From: Saccharopolyspora gregorii
GTDB taxonomy: Bacteria; Actinomycetota; Actinomycetes; Mycobacteriales; Pseudonocardiaceae
Length of the DNA stretch: 64,000 nt
Assembly: GCF_024734405.1 (NCBI RefSeq)
Contig: NZ_CP059556.1
Location: forward strand, 5,208,001-5,272,000
Reading direction: 5' to 3'
The stretch's first letter is position 1. Each line of letters begins with the position of its first letter. This document shows positions 17,496-33,252 of the stretch, in pieces. The translations under genes and the position numbers were made by a program. The notes under the pieces were generated by a model that was not told the origin of the DNA, ran no database searches, and saw only the letters and a program-made list of their open reading frames with translations.

Positions 17496-17612
17496 CAACA
17501 AGGGGGGAGGAGTGCGGCACCCCGCTCTGTGGCGTCTGACGCAGAACCCGAACACCACGAGTGCTGAACTGGTCACGCAACGAGATCGGCCCACCGCAGG
17601 GAGGACTCCGCC

Positions 17613-18158
17613 ATGGCCCGCCGCACCGCACCTCGTCCCGCTCCGCATCCCGAGCCCGCCACCGACGACCACCTCACCCCCGAGCAGGAGCTGGACGTGG
17701 CGCTGCGCACCGCAGGTGACTTCCGCACCTGGATCTCCGGCGCCGACACCAAAGCGGGGCTGCTGATCCCCGCGCTCGGCATCGGCATCGGCGGCGCGGG
17801 CAACGCCATGTCCGGGTCCCACGCCGCAGCGCTGCAGCACGGCCCGCTGCGGGCCGCGTCGCTGGTGCTGCTGGGGCTGCTGTTGTGCGGGGCGCTGGGC
17901 GCGCTGCTGCACCTCGCGGCCGTGCTCACGCCGCGCACCGGCGCTCCGGCCGGCGGGGCGAACGCGTTCGCCTTCCCCTCCTTCCGCCCGGCGCACGGAG
18001 CCACGGCTACCGAGCTGTGCGCGCAGGCCTGGCAGCAGGCGGAGGCACTGGCGCAGATCGCCGCCACCAAGTACCGGCGCCTGCGCATCGCCCTGCACTG
18101 CTCCTGCGGGGCGCTGCTGGCGTTCCTGGCGTGGACGGCGCTGCTCGCGGTGCGCTGA
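17613..18158 (+). CDS. Pycsar-effector-like two-helix membrane protein (PycTM/DUF5706 type)
   Basis: 181 residues. After a Pro-rich N-terminus comes FRTWISGADTKAGLLIPALG, matching the ADTKAGLLL hallmark of the Pycsar effector/DUF5706 family, followed by two membrane helices (about residues 48-70 and 82-105). A cytoplasmic segment then reads AEALAQIAATKYRRLRIAL, another family feature, and a final helix (about 160-180) ends the protein. In Pycsar defence, membrane effectors of this family are triggered by cyclic CMP or UMP made by a cyclase and damage the membrane; no cyclase gene is in the window. It converges with a cNMP-binding regulator gene at a four-base gap. The family call is from motif memory. 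Confidence 0.68.
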   Translation: MARRTAPRPAPHPEPATDDHLTPEQELDVALRTAGDFRTWISGADTKAGLLIPALGIGIGGAGNAMSGSHAAALQHGPLRAASLVLLGLLLCGALGALLHLAAVLTPRTGAPAGGANAFAFPSFRPAHGATATELCAQAWQQAEALAQIAATKYRRLRIALHCSCGALLAFLAWTALLAVR

Positions 18159-18162
18159 GCCG

Positions 18163-18819
18163 CTACTCGAGCCCCGCGTGCTGGGCGAGCAGTTCTCGGT
18201 CCAGCACCGCGATCCGGCGCCGCCGCGTGTCGACGGCGCCGCGGTCCCGCAACTCCCGCAAGGCCCGCGCCACCGTCTCGCGGGAGGCGCTGGTCGCGGC
18301 AGCCAACTCGGCCTGGCTCAACGGGATCGCGATCGCGTACCGGCCGGGCCCGTCCGGCACCCCGTGCTCGCGCACCAGGTCCAGCAGCAGCCGGGCCAGC
18401 CGCTGCCCCACCCCGGACGAGGTGAACTCCACCCGGTACCGGTCGGACTCGCGCATCCGGGCCACCACGCCGACCAGCAGCTCGAACATCACGTCGGGGT
18501 GTTGGTGCAGGAACCGGCGGAACTCGGCGCCCGGCACCACGTCCGCCTGCACCGGCCCCAGCGCCGTCACGGCGGAAGCCCGCGGTCGCCCGTCCACCGC
18601 GGAGAACTCGCCGATCACCGAGCCGGGCCCGCGGATCGCGAGCACCGTCTCCGCGCCCCGCGTCGACATCGACCACACCTTGACCTGGCCGCTGCGGATC
18701 AGCAGCACGTGGTCCGACCGGTCCCCCACGCCGAACAGCACGGCACCTCCCCGCCACCGCCGGGACGTGCCCACCGACCGCAACGCGGCCACCGCCGCCT
18801 CGTTCCACCGCTCGCCCAT
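18163..18819 (-). CDS. Crp/Fnr-family cyclic-nucleotide-binding transcriptional regulator
   Basis: 218 residues from the ATG complementary to 18817-18819; the frame stays open upstream, but the shorter form matches the usual family length. The cNMP-binding beta-barrel (residues 15-125) includes GSVIGEFSAVDGRPRASAVTA, close to the phosphate-binding cassette (GExxxxxxxxRxAxxxA), with both Glu and Arg retained. The C-terminal HTH is LSQAELAAATSASRETVARALRELRDRG. It could therefore truly bind a cyclic nucleotide. It lies tail to tail with the Pycsar-effector-like gene, which is suggestive but does not prove a link. No conserved downstream gene shares its operon. Confidence 0.88.
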   Translation of the reverse strand: MGERWNEAAVAALRSVGTSRRWRGGAVLFGVGDRSDHVLLIRSGQVKVWSMSTRGAETVLAIRGPGSVIGEFSAVDGRPRASAVTALGPVQADVVPGAEFRRFLHQHPDVMFELLVGVVARMRESDRYRVEFTSSGVGQRLARLLLDLVREHGVPDGPGRYAIAIPLSQAELAAATSASRETVARALRELRDRGAVDTRRRRIAVLDRELLAQHAGLE

Positions 18820-19027
18820 GCCGCCCCCGCTCGCGCGCCTCCGCGGGGCTCCACGCACCCCGGCGCTCCGCTGCAACCCGGTGGCCGAGTGGCGGCCGAC
18901 CATGATCGTGGAGGACCCGAGCTTGGCAGGCGTGGGCCGGGCTCGGCCAGCACCCGGACGAGGAGCGGTGCGAGAGGCCTCCCACCACACCGACGTCCCG
19001 GCCGGACGCGACCGCGTGCGACCGACG

Positions 19028-19960
19028 TCAGCTGAAGGTCGGCAGGCCCACCGCGGCGTCCACCGCGATCGCCACGAACAGCACCGCCAGGTACGAGTTC
19101 GACAGGTGGAACAACGTCATCGGATTCGTCGCGCGCCCCTGCCGCACCGAAGCGTGCAGCCGCTGCGCCACGATCAGGAACGCCGCGCCGGACAGCACCG
19201 CGATCGCCACGTACACCCAGCTCGTCGCGGGCACCAGCAGCAGCGTGGAGGCGACCGTCGCCCAGCTGTACACCAGGATCCGCGCCGACACCTGCCGCGG
19301 CGTCGCCACCACCGGCAGCATCGGCACCCCGGCCCGCGCGTAGTCGTCCCGGTACTTCATCGCCAGCGACCAGAAGTGCGGCGGCGTCCACAGGAACACG
19401 ACCGCGAACATCACCAGCGCCGGCCACTCGACCTTGCCCGCCACCGCGGCCCAGCCGATCACCACCGGCATGCAGCCCGCCGCACCGCCCCACACGATGT
19501 TCTGCGAGGTGCGGCGCTTGAGCAGCAGCGTGTACACGAAGACGTAGAACAGGATCGCGGCCAGCGACAACACCGCCGCCAGCAGGTTCGCCCCGATCGC
19601 CAGCACCGCGAACGACACGGCGCCCAGCACGATCCCGAAGATCAAGGCGTGCTTGCGCGGCACCTCGTAGCTCACCAGCGGACGGCTGCGGGTGCGGTGC
19701 ATCACCGCATCGATGTCCGAGTCGGCCACGCAGTTCAACGCGTTCGCGCTGCCCGCCGACATGGCGCCGCCGACCAGCGTCACCAGCACCAGCCACGGCG
19801 ACGGGATGCCGCGCTCGGCCAGGAACATCGCCGGGATCGTGGTGACCAGCAGCAGCTCGATGACGCGCGGCTTGGTGAGCGCGAAGTAGGCGGCCAGCAC
19901 GCCGCGCCGCTTCGCAGTGGTGGTGGGAGCGGCTTCCGCCTGTTCGGGAACGGCCGTCAT
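19028..19960 (-). CDS. ctaB: Protoheme IX farnesyltransferase (heme O synthase)
   Basis: 310 residues, UbiA-type prenyltransferase with about nine membrane helices. It adds farnesyl to heme b, making heme O for terminal oxidases. The first Asp-rich motif is in [23 protein letters not shown] (quoted in part as [12 protein letters not shown]), and [18 protein letters not shown] opens the domain as usual; [21 protein letters not shown] is diagnostic of CtaB. Its ATG overlaps the stop of the upstream DUF3817 gene (ATGA), so the two are coupled. Confidence 0.95.
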   Translation of the reverse strand: MTAVPEQAEAAPTTTAKRRGVLAAYFALTKPRVIELLLVTTIPAMFLAERGIPSPWLVLVTLVGGAMSAGSANALNCVADSDIDAVMHRTRSRPLVSYEVPRKHALIFGIVLGAVSFAVLAIGANLLAAVLSLAAILFYVFVYTLLLKRRTSQNIVWGGAAGCMPVVIGWAAVAGKVEWPALVMFAVVFLWTPPHFWSLAMKYRDDYARAGVPMLPVVATPRQVSARILVYSWATVASTLLLVPATSWVYVAIAVLSGAAFLIVAQRLHASVRQGRATNPMTLFHLSNSYLAVLFVAIAVDAAVGLPTFS

Positions 19961-20334
19961 GAGCTCGTCGACCCGGTCGTCGCCGCGGCCTCGAACGGCA
20001 GCGGTTCACCGCCGGTGCGCAGCCGGTGCCACAGCACCACCTTGCGCTCCGCGAAGAACGCGCCGAGCGGGATCGTCCCGGCCAGCAGCACCAGCAGCAT
20101 CCGGCCGTACGGGATGCGCAGCTGCACCGTCGTCACCAGCGCGACGAACAGGTACACGATGTAGAGGTAACCGTGGCCGATGCCGATCGTGGTCGTCCAC
20201 GAGTCGCCCATCAGCTGCGCGGACGAACCCTCGGGCCACAGGTATTTGAACACCATCGCCAAGCACAGCAAGATGAGCAGCACCGCTGTCACGTACGCCA
20301 TGACCCGGTATGCGGCCAGAACGCCAGGCTTCAC
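19957..20334 (-). CDS. DUF3817 integral membrane protein
   Basis: 125 residues with three to four helices: [21 protein letters not shown] near the start, [20 protein letters not shown] in the middle and [21 protein letters not shown], the last being the conserved end of DUF3817. The function of the family is not established; it is often found near heme or respiratory genes, as here in front of ctaB with overlapping stop/start. The start is one of two consecutive GTG codons behind GAGGGATCT; I took the one at 20334. Confidence 0.85.
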   Translation of the reverse strand: MKPGVLAAYRVMAYVTAVLLILLCLAMVFKYLWPEGSSAQLMGDSWTTTIGIGHGYLYIVYLFVALVTTVQLRIPYGRMLLVLLAGTIPLGAFFAERKVVLWHRLRTGGEPLPFEAAATTGSTSS

Positions 20335-20451
20335 CACAGATCCCTCAATCCCGCCTCTGCCACGAACACCGGAAACGACCGTACGCCACCACCGGTGCAC
20401 GCCTGCGCGTGACCTGGCGGGACAGTGGTGCCGGCCACGCGATGGCGTGGC

Positions 20452-21618
20452 TCAGGACACTCCGGGCAGACCGTAGGCGCGGGCGATCAACTCGTAGGAG
20501 CGCAGCTTCGCGTCCCGGTCGTACAGGTTCGCGGTGAGCATCAGCTCGTCGACCTCGGTGCGTTCCCGCAGCTCCTCCAGCTCCGCGTGCACCGAATCCG
20601 GCGTGCCGTGGATCGCGTCCGCCAGCCACGAGTCCACGATGCTCTGCTCCACCGCGGAGTACGGGTAGTCCCGCGCCTCCTGCGGGCTCGGCATCCGGCC
20701 CGGGTTCCCGCTGCGCAGCCGCAGCATGCTCAACGCCATCGGACGCGCCAGGTCCAGCGCCTCCTGCTCGGTGTCGGCGGCGATCGCCTGCGCGCCGATC
20801 ATCGAGTACGGCTCGGCCAGCACCTCGGAGGGTTGGAACGACTTCCGGTACAGGTCCAGCGCAGGCAGCGTGTTGCGCGCCGAGAAGTGGTGGGCGAACG
20901 CGAACGGCAACCCGAGCGCGCCCGCGACCTGCGCGCTGAACCCGCTCGAACCGAGCAACCACACCGGCGGCGCCTGCCCGTGCGGCACCGAACTCACCTC
21001 GGCGTACGGGTGGTCGGCGCTGAAACCGTCGCCGAGGAACCGCAGCAGGTCGCCCAGCTGCTCCGGGAAGTCGTCCACCGACAGCGGGCCGCTGGTGCGG
21101 CGCAGCGCCCGCGCCGTCCCCTGGTCGGTGCCGGGAGCGCGGCCGATGCCCAGGTCGATGCGACCCGGGTGCAGCGCCTGCAAGGTGCCGAACTGCTCGG
21201 CCACGACCAGCGGCGCGTGGTTCGGCAGCATCACCCCGCCCGAACCGAGGCGCAGCGTGCTCGTCGCCGACGCCAGGTGCGCGATCACCACCGGCGGGGA
21301 AGAGCTCGCGATGCCCGGCATGCCGTGGTGCTCGGCGACCCACAGCCGGTGGAATCCCCAGCGCTCGGCGGCCCGGGCGAGTTCGGTGGTGGTGGCCAGC
21401 GCCTCCCCCGGTGTCGTCTGCGCGCCGACGGGCGCGAGGTCCAAGATCGACAGCGGCACGGCCGAGCGGCCGCGGGCGGTGCCGCGGATCGGGTCGGGCC
21501 GGGATGCGGGACCGCCGGCCTCGAGGGCGGTGCGGTCCGGGTTGGCGACGGTATCCATCGCCGCTTGCAACCATCCGGCGGCGGGGCTTTGTTCCCGGGC
21601 CGCTGTGCGGGTGCTCAC
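20452..21618 (-). CDS. LLM-class flavin-dependent oxidoreductase
   Basis: 388 residues; luciferase-like monooxygenase of the MsnO8 type ([10 protein letters not shown]... [16 protein letters not shown] ... [23 protein letters not shown]). The conserved [16 protein letters not shown] and [13 protein letters not shown] segments are typical of the alkanal monooxygenase-like group that uses reduced FMN. The substrate is unknown. Homologues usually begin at [10 protein letters not shown], so the first 50 residues annotated here are doubtful; no convincing Shine-Dalgarno distinguishes the possible starts at 21618, 21558 or the GTG near LSILD. A single paired-palindrome unit separates its upstream side from the hydroxylase gene. 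Confidence 0.85.
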   Translation of the reverse strand: MSTRTAAREQSPAAGWLQAAMDTVANPDRTALEAGGPASRPDPIRGTARGRSAVPLSILDLAPVGAQTTPGEALATTTELARAAERWGFHRLWVAEHHGMPGIASSSPPVVIAHLASATSTLRLGSGGVMLPNHAPLVVAEQFGTLQALHPGRIDLGIGRAPGTDQGTARALRRTSGPLSVDDFPEQLGDLLRFLGDGFSADHPYAEVSSVPHGQAPPVWLLGSSGFSAQVAGALGLPFAFAHHFSARNTLPALDLYRKSFQPSEVLAEPYSMIGAQAIAADTEQEALDLARPMALSMLRLRSGNPGRMPSPQEARDYPYSAVEQSIVDSWLADAIHGTPDSVHAELEELRERTEVDELMLTANLYDRDAKLRSYELIARAYGLPGVS

Positions 21619-21632
21619 ACGCCCGGCCGCGG

Positions 21633-21679
21633 GTGAACGGACCGTTCGTCCGATCTAGTTGGACGAACGGTCCGTTCAC
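21633..21679. repeat. Paired-palindrome repeat group 4 (single unit)
   Basis: One perfect unit: GTGAACGGACCGTTCG, middle TCCGATCTAGTTGGA, CGAACGGTCCGTTCAC. The palindrome centres are 30 bases apart. It ends 13 bases beyond the stop of the N-hydroxylase gene on the minus strand, and 14 bases upstream of the annotated start of the flavin oxidoreductase. Confidence 0.9.
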
Positions 21680-21692
21680 TCCCCCGCTCGGG

Positions 21693-23036
21693 TCAGGCCC
21701 GGTCGCCGGTGAGCGCGTAGTCCGGGTGCGCAGCCGGGGCCGGCGAGCTCCGGTGGCGCAGGATCGACTCGCGGATGTCCCCGGCCCGCACCGCACCGTT
21801 CGACAGCAGCGAGGAGGTGATGCCGTGGGTGTGCTCGGTCCCGCCTTGGAAGTACACGCCGCCGCGCACGCCGCCGGTGGTGCGCACCCGGTAGTCGCGG
21901 TCGACCTGCACCTGCCCGTCGCCGTCGCGGAGGCATTCCTCCCAGGTGCGCCCGAGGAACCGCCCGGGATCGCCGGGACGGCAGCCGGTGGCGTAGACGA
22001 GCACGTCGGAGTCGAGGACGGTGCGCTCCCCGGTCGGGAGGAATTCGACGGTGACGGCGACGCCGTCGTCGGTGGCGCGCACGTCGACGATGCGGGAGGC
22101 GTTGAGCATCCGCAGCCGTTCCTCGCCGCGCACCTTCTCCTGGTAGGCCCGCGCGTAGAGCTGCTCGATGAGTTCGAGGTCGACCACCGAGTAGTTGGTG
22201 TTGCGGTGGTAGTCCATGAGCATCTGCTTCACCCCGCTCGGCGCGGTGTAGAAGTGGTCGACCGCGTCGGGGTCGAAGATGCGGTTGGCGAAGGGGCTGT
22301 CGTCGGCGGGGGTGTGCCCGTACCGGCTGAACACCGAGCAGACCTCGGCGCCGGTGAACGTGCGGTGCAGGTAGTCGGTGACCTCGGCGGCGCTCTGACC
22401 GGCGCCGATGACGGTGAACCGGCGCGGTTCGCTGTCGCGGAGTTCGCCGACGCGGTGCATGAGTTCGAGGTTGTGCCACACGCGGTCGCCGAGCTCGGCG
22501 CCGGGCGGCAGGCTCGCTTCGAGCCCGACGGCGACGACGATGTTGCGGGCGCGGCTGGTGGTGACCTGGCCGGAACCGTGCCGCACGAGCACTTCGAAGA
22601 CCTCGCCGTCCTGCACGGGCCGCACGTCGATGACTTCGGCGTCGTACTGGACGAGGTGGTCGAGCCTGCCCGCGGCCCACTCCAGGTAGTCGTGGTATTC
22701 GACGCGGGTGGGGAACATCGTCTTGTGGTTGATGAAGTCGACGAGCCTGTTCTTGTCCTGCAGGTAGGACAGGAAGGAGAAGTCGCTGGCGGGCTCCCGC
22801 ATCGTCACGAGGTCCTTGAGGAACGAGACCTGCATGGTGGTGCCCTCGATGAGCATCCCGCGGTGCCAGCCGAACTGCGGTTTGCGTTCCAGGAAGCTCG
22901 CGTCGAGCCGTTCGCCCTCACCGCATCGGCGGTTGTGTTCCTCGACGGCTACGGCCAGCGCTAAGTTGGAGGGGCCGAAGCCGATGCCCAGGATGTCCTG
23001 GCCGTGGCCTTGCACGTGGGTCGGAGCCGCAGACAC
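21693..23036 (-). CDS. L-ornithine/L-lysine N-monooxygenase of a siderophore pathway
   Basis: 447 residues of the SidA/PvdA/IucD family. The FAD motif is ILGIGFGPSNLALAVAVEE; QFGWHRGMLIEGTTMQVSFLKDLVTMREP is the substrate/FAD region (quoted in parts); FTVIGAGQSAAEV is the NADPH motif and DVLVYATGCRP the C-terminal family mark. It hydroxylates the side-chain amine of ornithine (or lysine), giving the N-hydroxy amino acid used for hydroxamates. The GTG start has GAAGGGA upstream. The gene follows the siderophore-interacting protein gene at a 66-base gap and so is probably transcribed from the same iron-box promoter at 23.98 kb. Ornithine is favoured by context, not proven. Confidence 0.93.
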   Translation of the reverse strand: MSAAPTHVQGHGQDILGIGFGPSNLALAVAVEEHNRRCGEGERLDASFLERKPQFGWHRGMLIEGTTMQVSFLKDLVTMREPASDFSFLSYLQDKNRLVDFINHKTMFPTRVEYHDYLEWAAGRLDHLVQYDAEVIDVRPVQDGEVFEVLVRHGSGQVTTSRARNIVVAVGLEASLPPGAELGDRVWHNLELMHRVGELRDSEPRRFTVIGAGQSAAEVTDYLHRTFTGAEVCSVFSRYGHTPADDSPFANRIFDPDAVDHFYTAPSGVKQMLMDYHRNTNYSVVDLELIEQLYARAYQEKVRGEERLRMLNASRIVDVRATDDGVAVTVEFLPTGERTVLDSDVLVYATGCRPGDPGRFLGRTWEECLRDGDGQVQVDRDYRVRTTGGVRGGVYFQGGTEHTHGITSSLLSNGAVRAGDIRESILRHRSSPAPAAHPDYALTGDRA

Positions 23037-23102
23037 GGTTGTCCCTTCGCCGGTACCCGGTCGGTGTCGCGCGCGGGCACGGTGGAATCCGCAGACCGCT
23101 CG

Positions 23103-23936
23103 TCAGTCGCGGTCGTGGTTGTATCGATCGTGGTAGTCGGTTTCGGCCATGCCGGCCTTCCAGTAGCCGATGGCGAGCACCGACGCGGGGTCGAACCCGC
23201 GGTCCTGCCGCAGGTGGCGGCGAATTCCGCGGACGACCCCGGATTCACCGGAGACCCAGGCCGACACGTCGAGGGTGTCGGGGATGTCGAGGTCGCGGAC
23301 CGCGTCGGTGAGCAGGGTGGAACGCCCCGCGGGGATCCCGTCGCGGTGCAGCCAGGTCATCCGCACGTTCGGCGGGCATTCGATGTGCTGCTGGTCGCCG
23401 CTCCCGCCGACTTCGAGGAAGACCTGTCCGCTGGCGGTGATCGGGAGCTCTTCGATGATGGAGGCGATGGCCGGCATCGCCGTCTCGTCGCCGACCAGCA
23501 GGTACCAGTCGGCTTCCCGGCAGGTGCGCCCACCGGGTCCGAGCACGCCGAGGTAGTCGCCGGGTTCTGCGCGGCGCGCCCAGGACGCGGCGACACCGTG
23601 TTCCCCGTGCATGACGAAGTCGATGTCCAGCTCGCCGCGCTGCTCGTCGTAGCGGCGCACCGTGTAGGTGCGCATCGTGGGTCGTTCGTGCGGTTCGGGC
23701 CAGTCGTAGCGGCCCTCGTCGTTGAGGACGGGGAGCACCGGGCGATGTTGACCGGGTTGCGGAACGAACACCTTCACGTTGGGCCCGCTGTGCTGCTCGC
23801 GGAATCCGGTGAGTTCCTCGCCGCCGAGGGTGATGCGCCGCATGGACGGCGAGAGCTCCGTCGTGCGCAGCACTTCCAGCGTGCGGGTCGGCGGACGGCG
23901 GTGTGCGCCGCGTCGGGGTCGGTCCGCTGTCGTCAT
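23103..23936 (-). CDS. Siderophore-interacting protein (ferric-siderophore reductase)
   Basis: 277 residues of the ViuB/YqjH family. The FAD-binding part shows MRRITLGGEELTGF and PTMRTYTVRRYD (the R-x-Y-T/S motif); the NAD(P)H part has WYLLVGDETAMPAIASIIEEL, and YWKAGMAETDYHDRY ends the protein as in this family. It releases iron from imported ferric siderophore in the cytoplasm by reduction. An iron box (23984-24002) lies 48 bases upstream of the ATG, and the N-hydroxylase gene follows. Confidence 0.94.
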   Translation of the reverse strand: MTTADRPRRGAHRRPPTRTLEVLRTTELSPSMRRITLGGEELTGFREQHSGPNVKVFVPQPGQHRPVLPVLNDEGRYDWPEPHERPTMRTYTVRRYDEQRGELDIDFVMHGEHGVAASWARRAEPGDYLGVLGPGGRTCREADWYLLVGDETAMPAIASIIEELPITASGQVFLEVGGSGDQQHIECPPNVRMTWLHRDGIPAGRSTLLTDAVRDLDIPDTLDVSAWVSGESGVVRGIRRHLRQDRGFDPASVLAIGYWKAGMAETDYHDRYNHDRD

Positions 23937-23983
23937 CGGGCCTGGCGTTCCTTCCTCACTGTCTCCAGAACGATCACTGGAAT

Positions 23984-24002
23984 TAAGGCTAGCCTAACCA
24001 TA
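23984..24002 (-). promoter_or_regulatory. IdeR/DmdR iron box upstream of the reductase gene
   Basis: On the minus strand TATGGTTAGGCTAGCCTTA matches the actinobacterial 19-base iron box (TTAGGTTAGGCTAACCTAA) at 15 of 19 positions, including GGTTAGGCTA. Iron-bound DtxR/IdeR regulators repress at such sites. Confidence 0.82.
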
Positions 24003-24070
24003 GAACGTCGGCATGTCTTCCTCCGGTGGGCCAGATCTCGCCACTCGGGCGCGACCACCCCACCGGCCCG

Positions 24071-25492
24071 TCAGCCGCGCCCGGCGGGCACCGCGTCGGC
24101 CCCGTCCCCGGCGTCGGCCGCGCGACCAGCGGTGGCCCCAAGTTCGCCCGGGTTCTTGATGCGCAGCGCGACCAGGACGCCGAGCAGCGCGAACCCGGCG
24201 GAGACGAGCATGGCGAAGTGGTACACCCCGAGCGAGCCGGAAGAACCCGCGCCGCCGATCGCCAGCACCCCCGCCGTCACCGCCACGCCCAGCGCCGAAC
24301 CGACCTGGCGCTGCACGTTGAACAGCGTGGAGGCCCCGCCGGTGGCGGTGGCGCTGATCGTCGCGAACGCGACCACCTGCAACTCGATCGAGGCGGCGCC
24401 GACGAAGAAGCCGGAGGCGAACTGCACGACGCCCGCCGACAGCGGTCCGGTCACCAGGTTCATCGCGGCGAACGACCCGGCCGCGCCGAGCATCGCCACC
24501 GCGATCAGCAGCCGCGGACCCCACTTCGGGTGCGCCCAGGTCACCGCCTGCGAAGCCACCATCAGCCCCACCGCCTTCGGCAGCGTCACCAGGCCCGTCT
24601 CCCACGGCGAGGCGCCCATCCCCGACTGGTACATCAACGTGAACCCGTAGAGGGTGCCGAGGAACCCGGCCACGCACGTCGCCAGGATCAGGCTGGCCCG
24701 CCGGAACGAGGCGTCGCCGAACAACCGCACGTCCAGCATCGGCTGCCGCGACCGCAGCTGGCTCACCACCAGCGCCACCAGGCACCCGACGCCGACCGCG
24801 CCGGCCAGGTAGAAGTGCGGCGAACCGGGCCCGCGCATCGACACCGCGTCCAGCGCGTACATCAGCAGCCCCAGGCCGGGCGCGGCGAGCGCGAACCCGA
24901 CCAGGTCGAACCGCTTGTGCACCGATTCGACGTGCTCCCGCAGCCGCAGCGCTCCGTACACCAGCGCCAGCACCCCGAACGGCACGTTCACGAAGAAACC
25001 CCACCGCCAGGTGAGCTGCTCCACGAACAGCCCGCCGAGCACCGGCCCCAGCGCGGGGGCGACGGCGGTCGGGATCACCAGCACCCGGGACAGCTTGATC
25101 CGCTCCTGCGGCGGGTAGGCGCGGAACAGCATGGTCAGCGCCACCGGGCTCAGCACCCCGCCGCCCGCGCCCTGCACGATGCGGGCGAGGGTCAGCTGGG
25201 TGAGGTCCTGCGCCGCCCCGCACAGCGCGGAGGCCAGCACGAACGCGCCGAACGCGGCCAGGAACACCTTCTTCGTGCCGAACCGGTCGCCGAGCCACCC
25301 CGACACCGGGATGCACACCGCGAGGCTCACCAGGTAGCCGATGTTGATGGCGCTGGTGGCGCTCGGCGGCACCCCGAACTCGGCGCCGATGGCGGGCAGC
25401 GCCACGTTCACGATGGTGGCGTCCATGCCGTTCATGAACATCGCGGCGACGTAGACGACGCAGACCGCGACCTTGGGGTCGTTCACACGCAT
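24071..25492 (-). CDS. MFS exporter, DHA2 (EmrB/QacA) family
   Basis: 473 residues with about 14 helices. MFMNGMDATIVNVALPAIGAEF and SVAVCIPVSGWLGDRFGTKKVF-like motif A (AVCIPVSGWLGDRFG) near the N-terminus, and LARIVQGAGGGVLSP (motif C region) mark the DHA2 drug:proton antiporters. Its start lies 12 bases after the mbtH stop, making it the third gene of the NRPS-mbtH-exporter operon, so siderophore secretion is its likely role. That role is inferred from position; the family also exports drugs and dyes. Confidence 0.88.
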   Translation of the reverse strand: MRVNDPKVAVCVVYVAAMFMNGMDATIVNVALPAIGAEFGVPPSATSAINIGYLVSLAVCIPVSGWLGDRFGTKKVFLAAFGAFVLASALCGAAQDLTQLTLARIVQGAGGGVLSPVALTMLFRAYPPQERIKLSRVLVIPTAVAPALGPVLGGLFVEQLTWRWGFFVNVPFGVLALVYGALRLREHVESVHKRFDLVGFALAAPGLGLLMYALDAVSMRGPGSPHFYLAGAVGVGCLVALVVSQLRSRQPMLDVRLFGDASFRRASLILATCVAGFLGTLYGFTLMYQSGMGASPWETGLVTLPKAVGLMVASQAVTWAHPKWGPRLLIAVAMLGAAGSFAAMNLVTGPLSAGVVQFASGFFVGAASIELQVVAFATISATATGGASTLFNVQRQVGSALGVAVTAGVLAIGGAGSSGSLGVYHFAMLVSAGFALLGVLVALRIKNPGELGATAGRAADAGDGADAVPAGRG

Positions 25493-25504
25493 TGGTTTCC
25501 CGAT

Positions 25505-25698
25505 TTACACGCTGTTGCGGGCCGGGCGGATGTCCGTCCAGTGCACCTCGATGTGGTCCAGGCAGGACTTCCGGTCGGCGGGGCCGTGGGCGACGGTCCA
25601 GCCGTCGGGCACCCGGATCCGCTCCGGCCACAGCGAGTACTGGTCCTCGTCGTTGATCAGGGCGTAGAACGAGCCGTCGGCGTCGTCGAACGGGTTGC

Positions 25699-25702
<4 letters not shown>
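25505..25702 (-). CDS. MbtH-like protein
   Basis: 65 residues. The signature is complete: [19 protein letters not shown], followed by [14 protein letters not shown], with the conserved Trp residues. MbtH proteins bind NRPS adenylation domains and are needed for their solubility or activity. The ATG overlaps the NRPS stop (ATGA), so translation is coupled, and the exporter gene follows 12 bases on. The partner is clearly the adjacent NRPS. Confidence 0.97.
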
Positions 25703-32856
<7,154 letters not shown>

Positions 32857-32879
32857 CGTTCTCCCCCACGGGACACGGA

Positions 32880-32898
32880 CAAAGTAAGGCTAACCTTA
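32880..32898 (-). promoter_or_regulatory. IdeR/DmdR iron box upstream of the NRPS
   Basis: The core TAAGGCTAACCTTA is a near-palindrome and contains AGGCTAACCT of the 19-base iron-box consensus; overall about 14 of 19 positions agree. It ends 24 bases before the NRPS start, placing the repressor over the promoter or leader. Confidence 0.75.
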
Positions 32899-32990
32899 TT
32901 TCACCGTCCGCCGGGTGACCAGAACCCCTGCTGCGTGCGCTACCTCTCAGCGGGGAGGCGTCCACCCGGCGGTAACCACCCGAGCCCGTG

Positions 32991-33237
32991 GAGTGAACGG
33001 ACCGTTCGTCCCATCTAGTTGGTCGAACGGTCCGTCGACTCGGGCTGCGCACCCGCGGCGGAGGACCTGGATCCGCCCGCCCCGGGAACGAGCGAACGGA
33101 CCGTTCGCCCAATCCCGTTGGACGAACGGTCCGTTCACCGTCGAAGTCCTCCCACCCACCGCGCCGGACCATCGTCCGCGAGCACCGGGGTGAACGGACC
33201 GTTCGTCCCGTAGAACCGGACGAACGGTCCGTTCACC
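32991..33237. repeat. Paired-palindrome repeat group 5 (three units)
   Basis: Units at 32991-33041, 33092-33138 and 33189-33237 with two 50-base spacers. Middles: TCCCATCTAGTTGGT, CCCAATCCCGTTGGA, TCCCGTAGAACCGGA. The first unit's right arm is changed (CGTCGACTC). The last unit ends 15 bases beyond the stop of the acyltransferase gene on the minus strand. The remaining bases between the NRPS iron box and this group hold no gene. Confidence 0.9.
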
Positions 33238-33252
33238 TGCGCGGGAGAGCTG

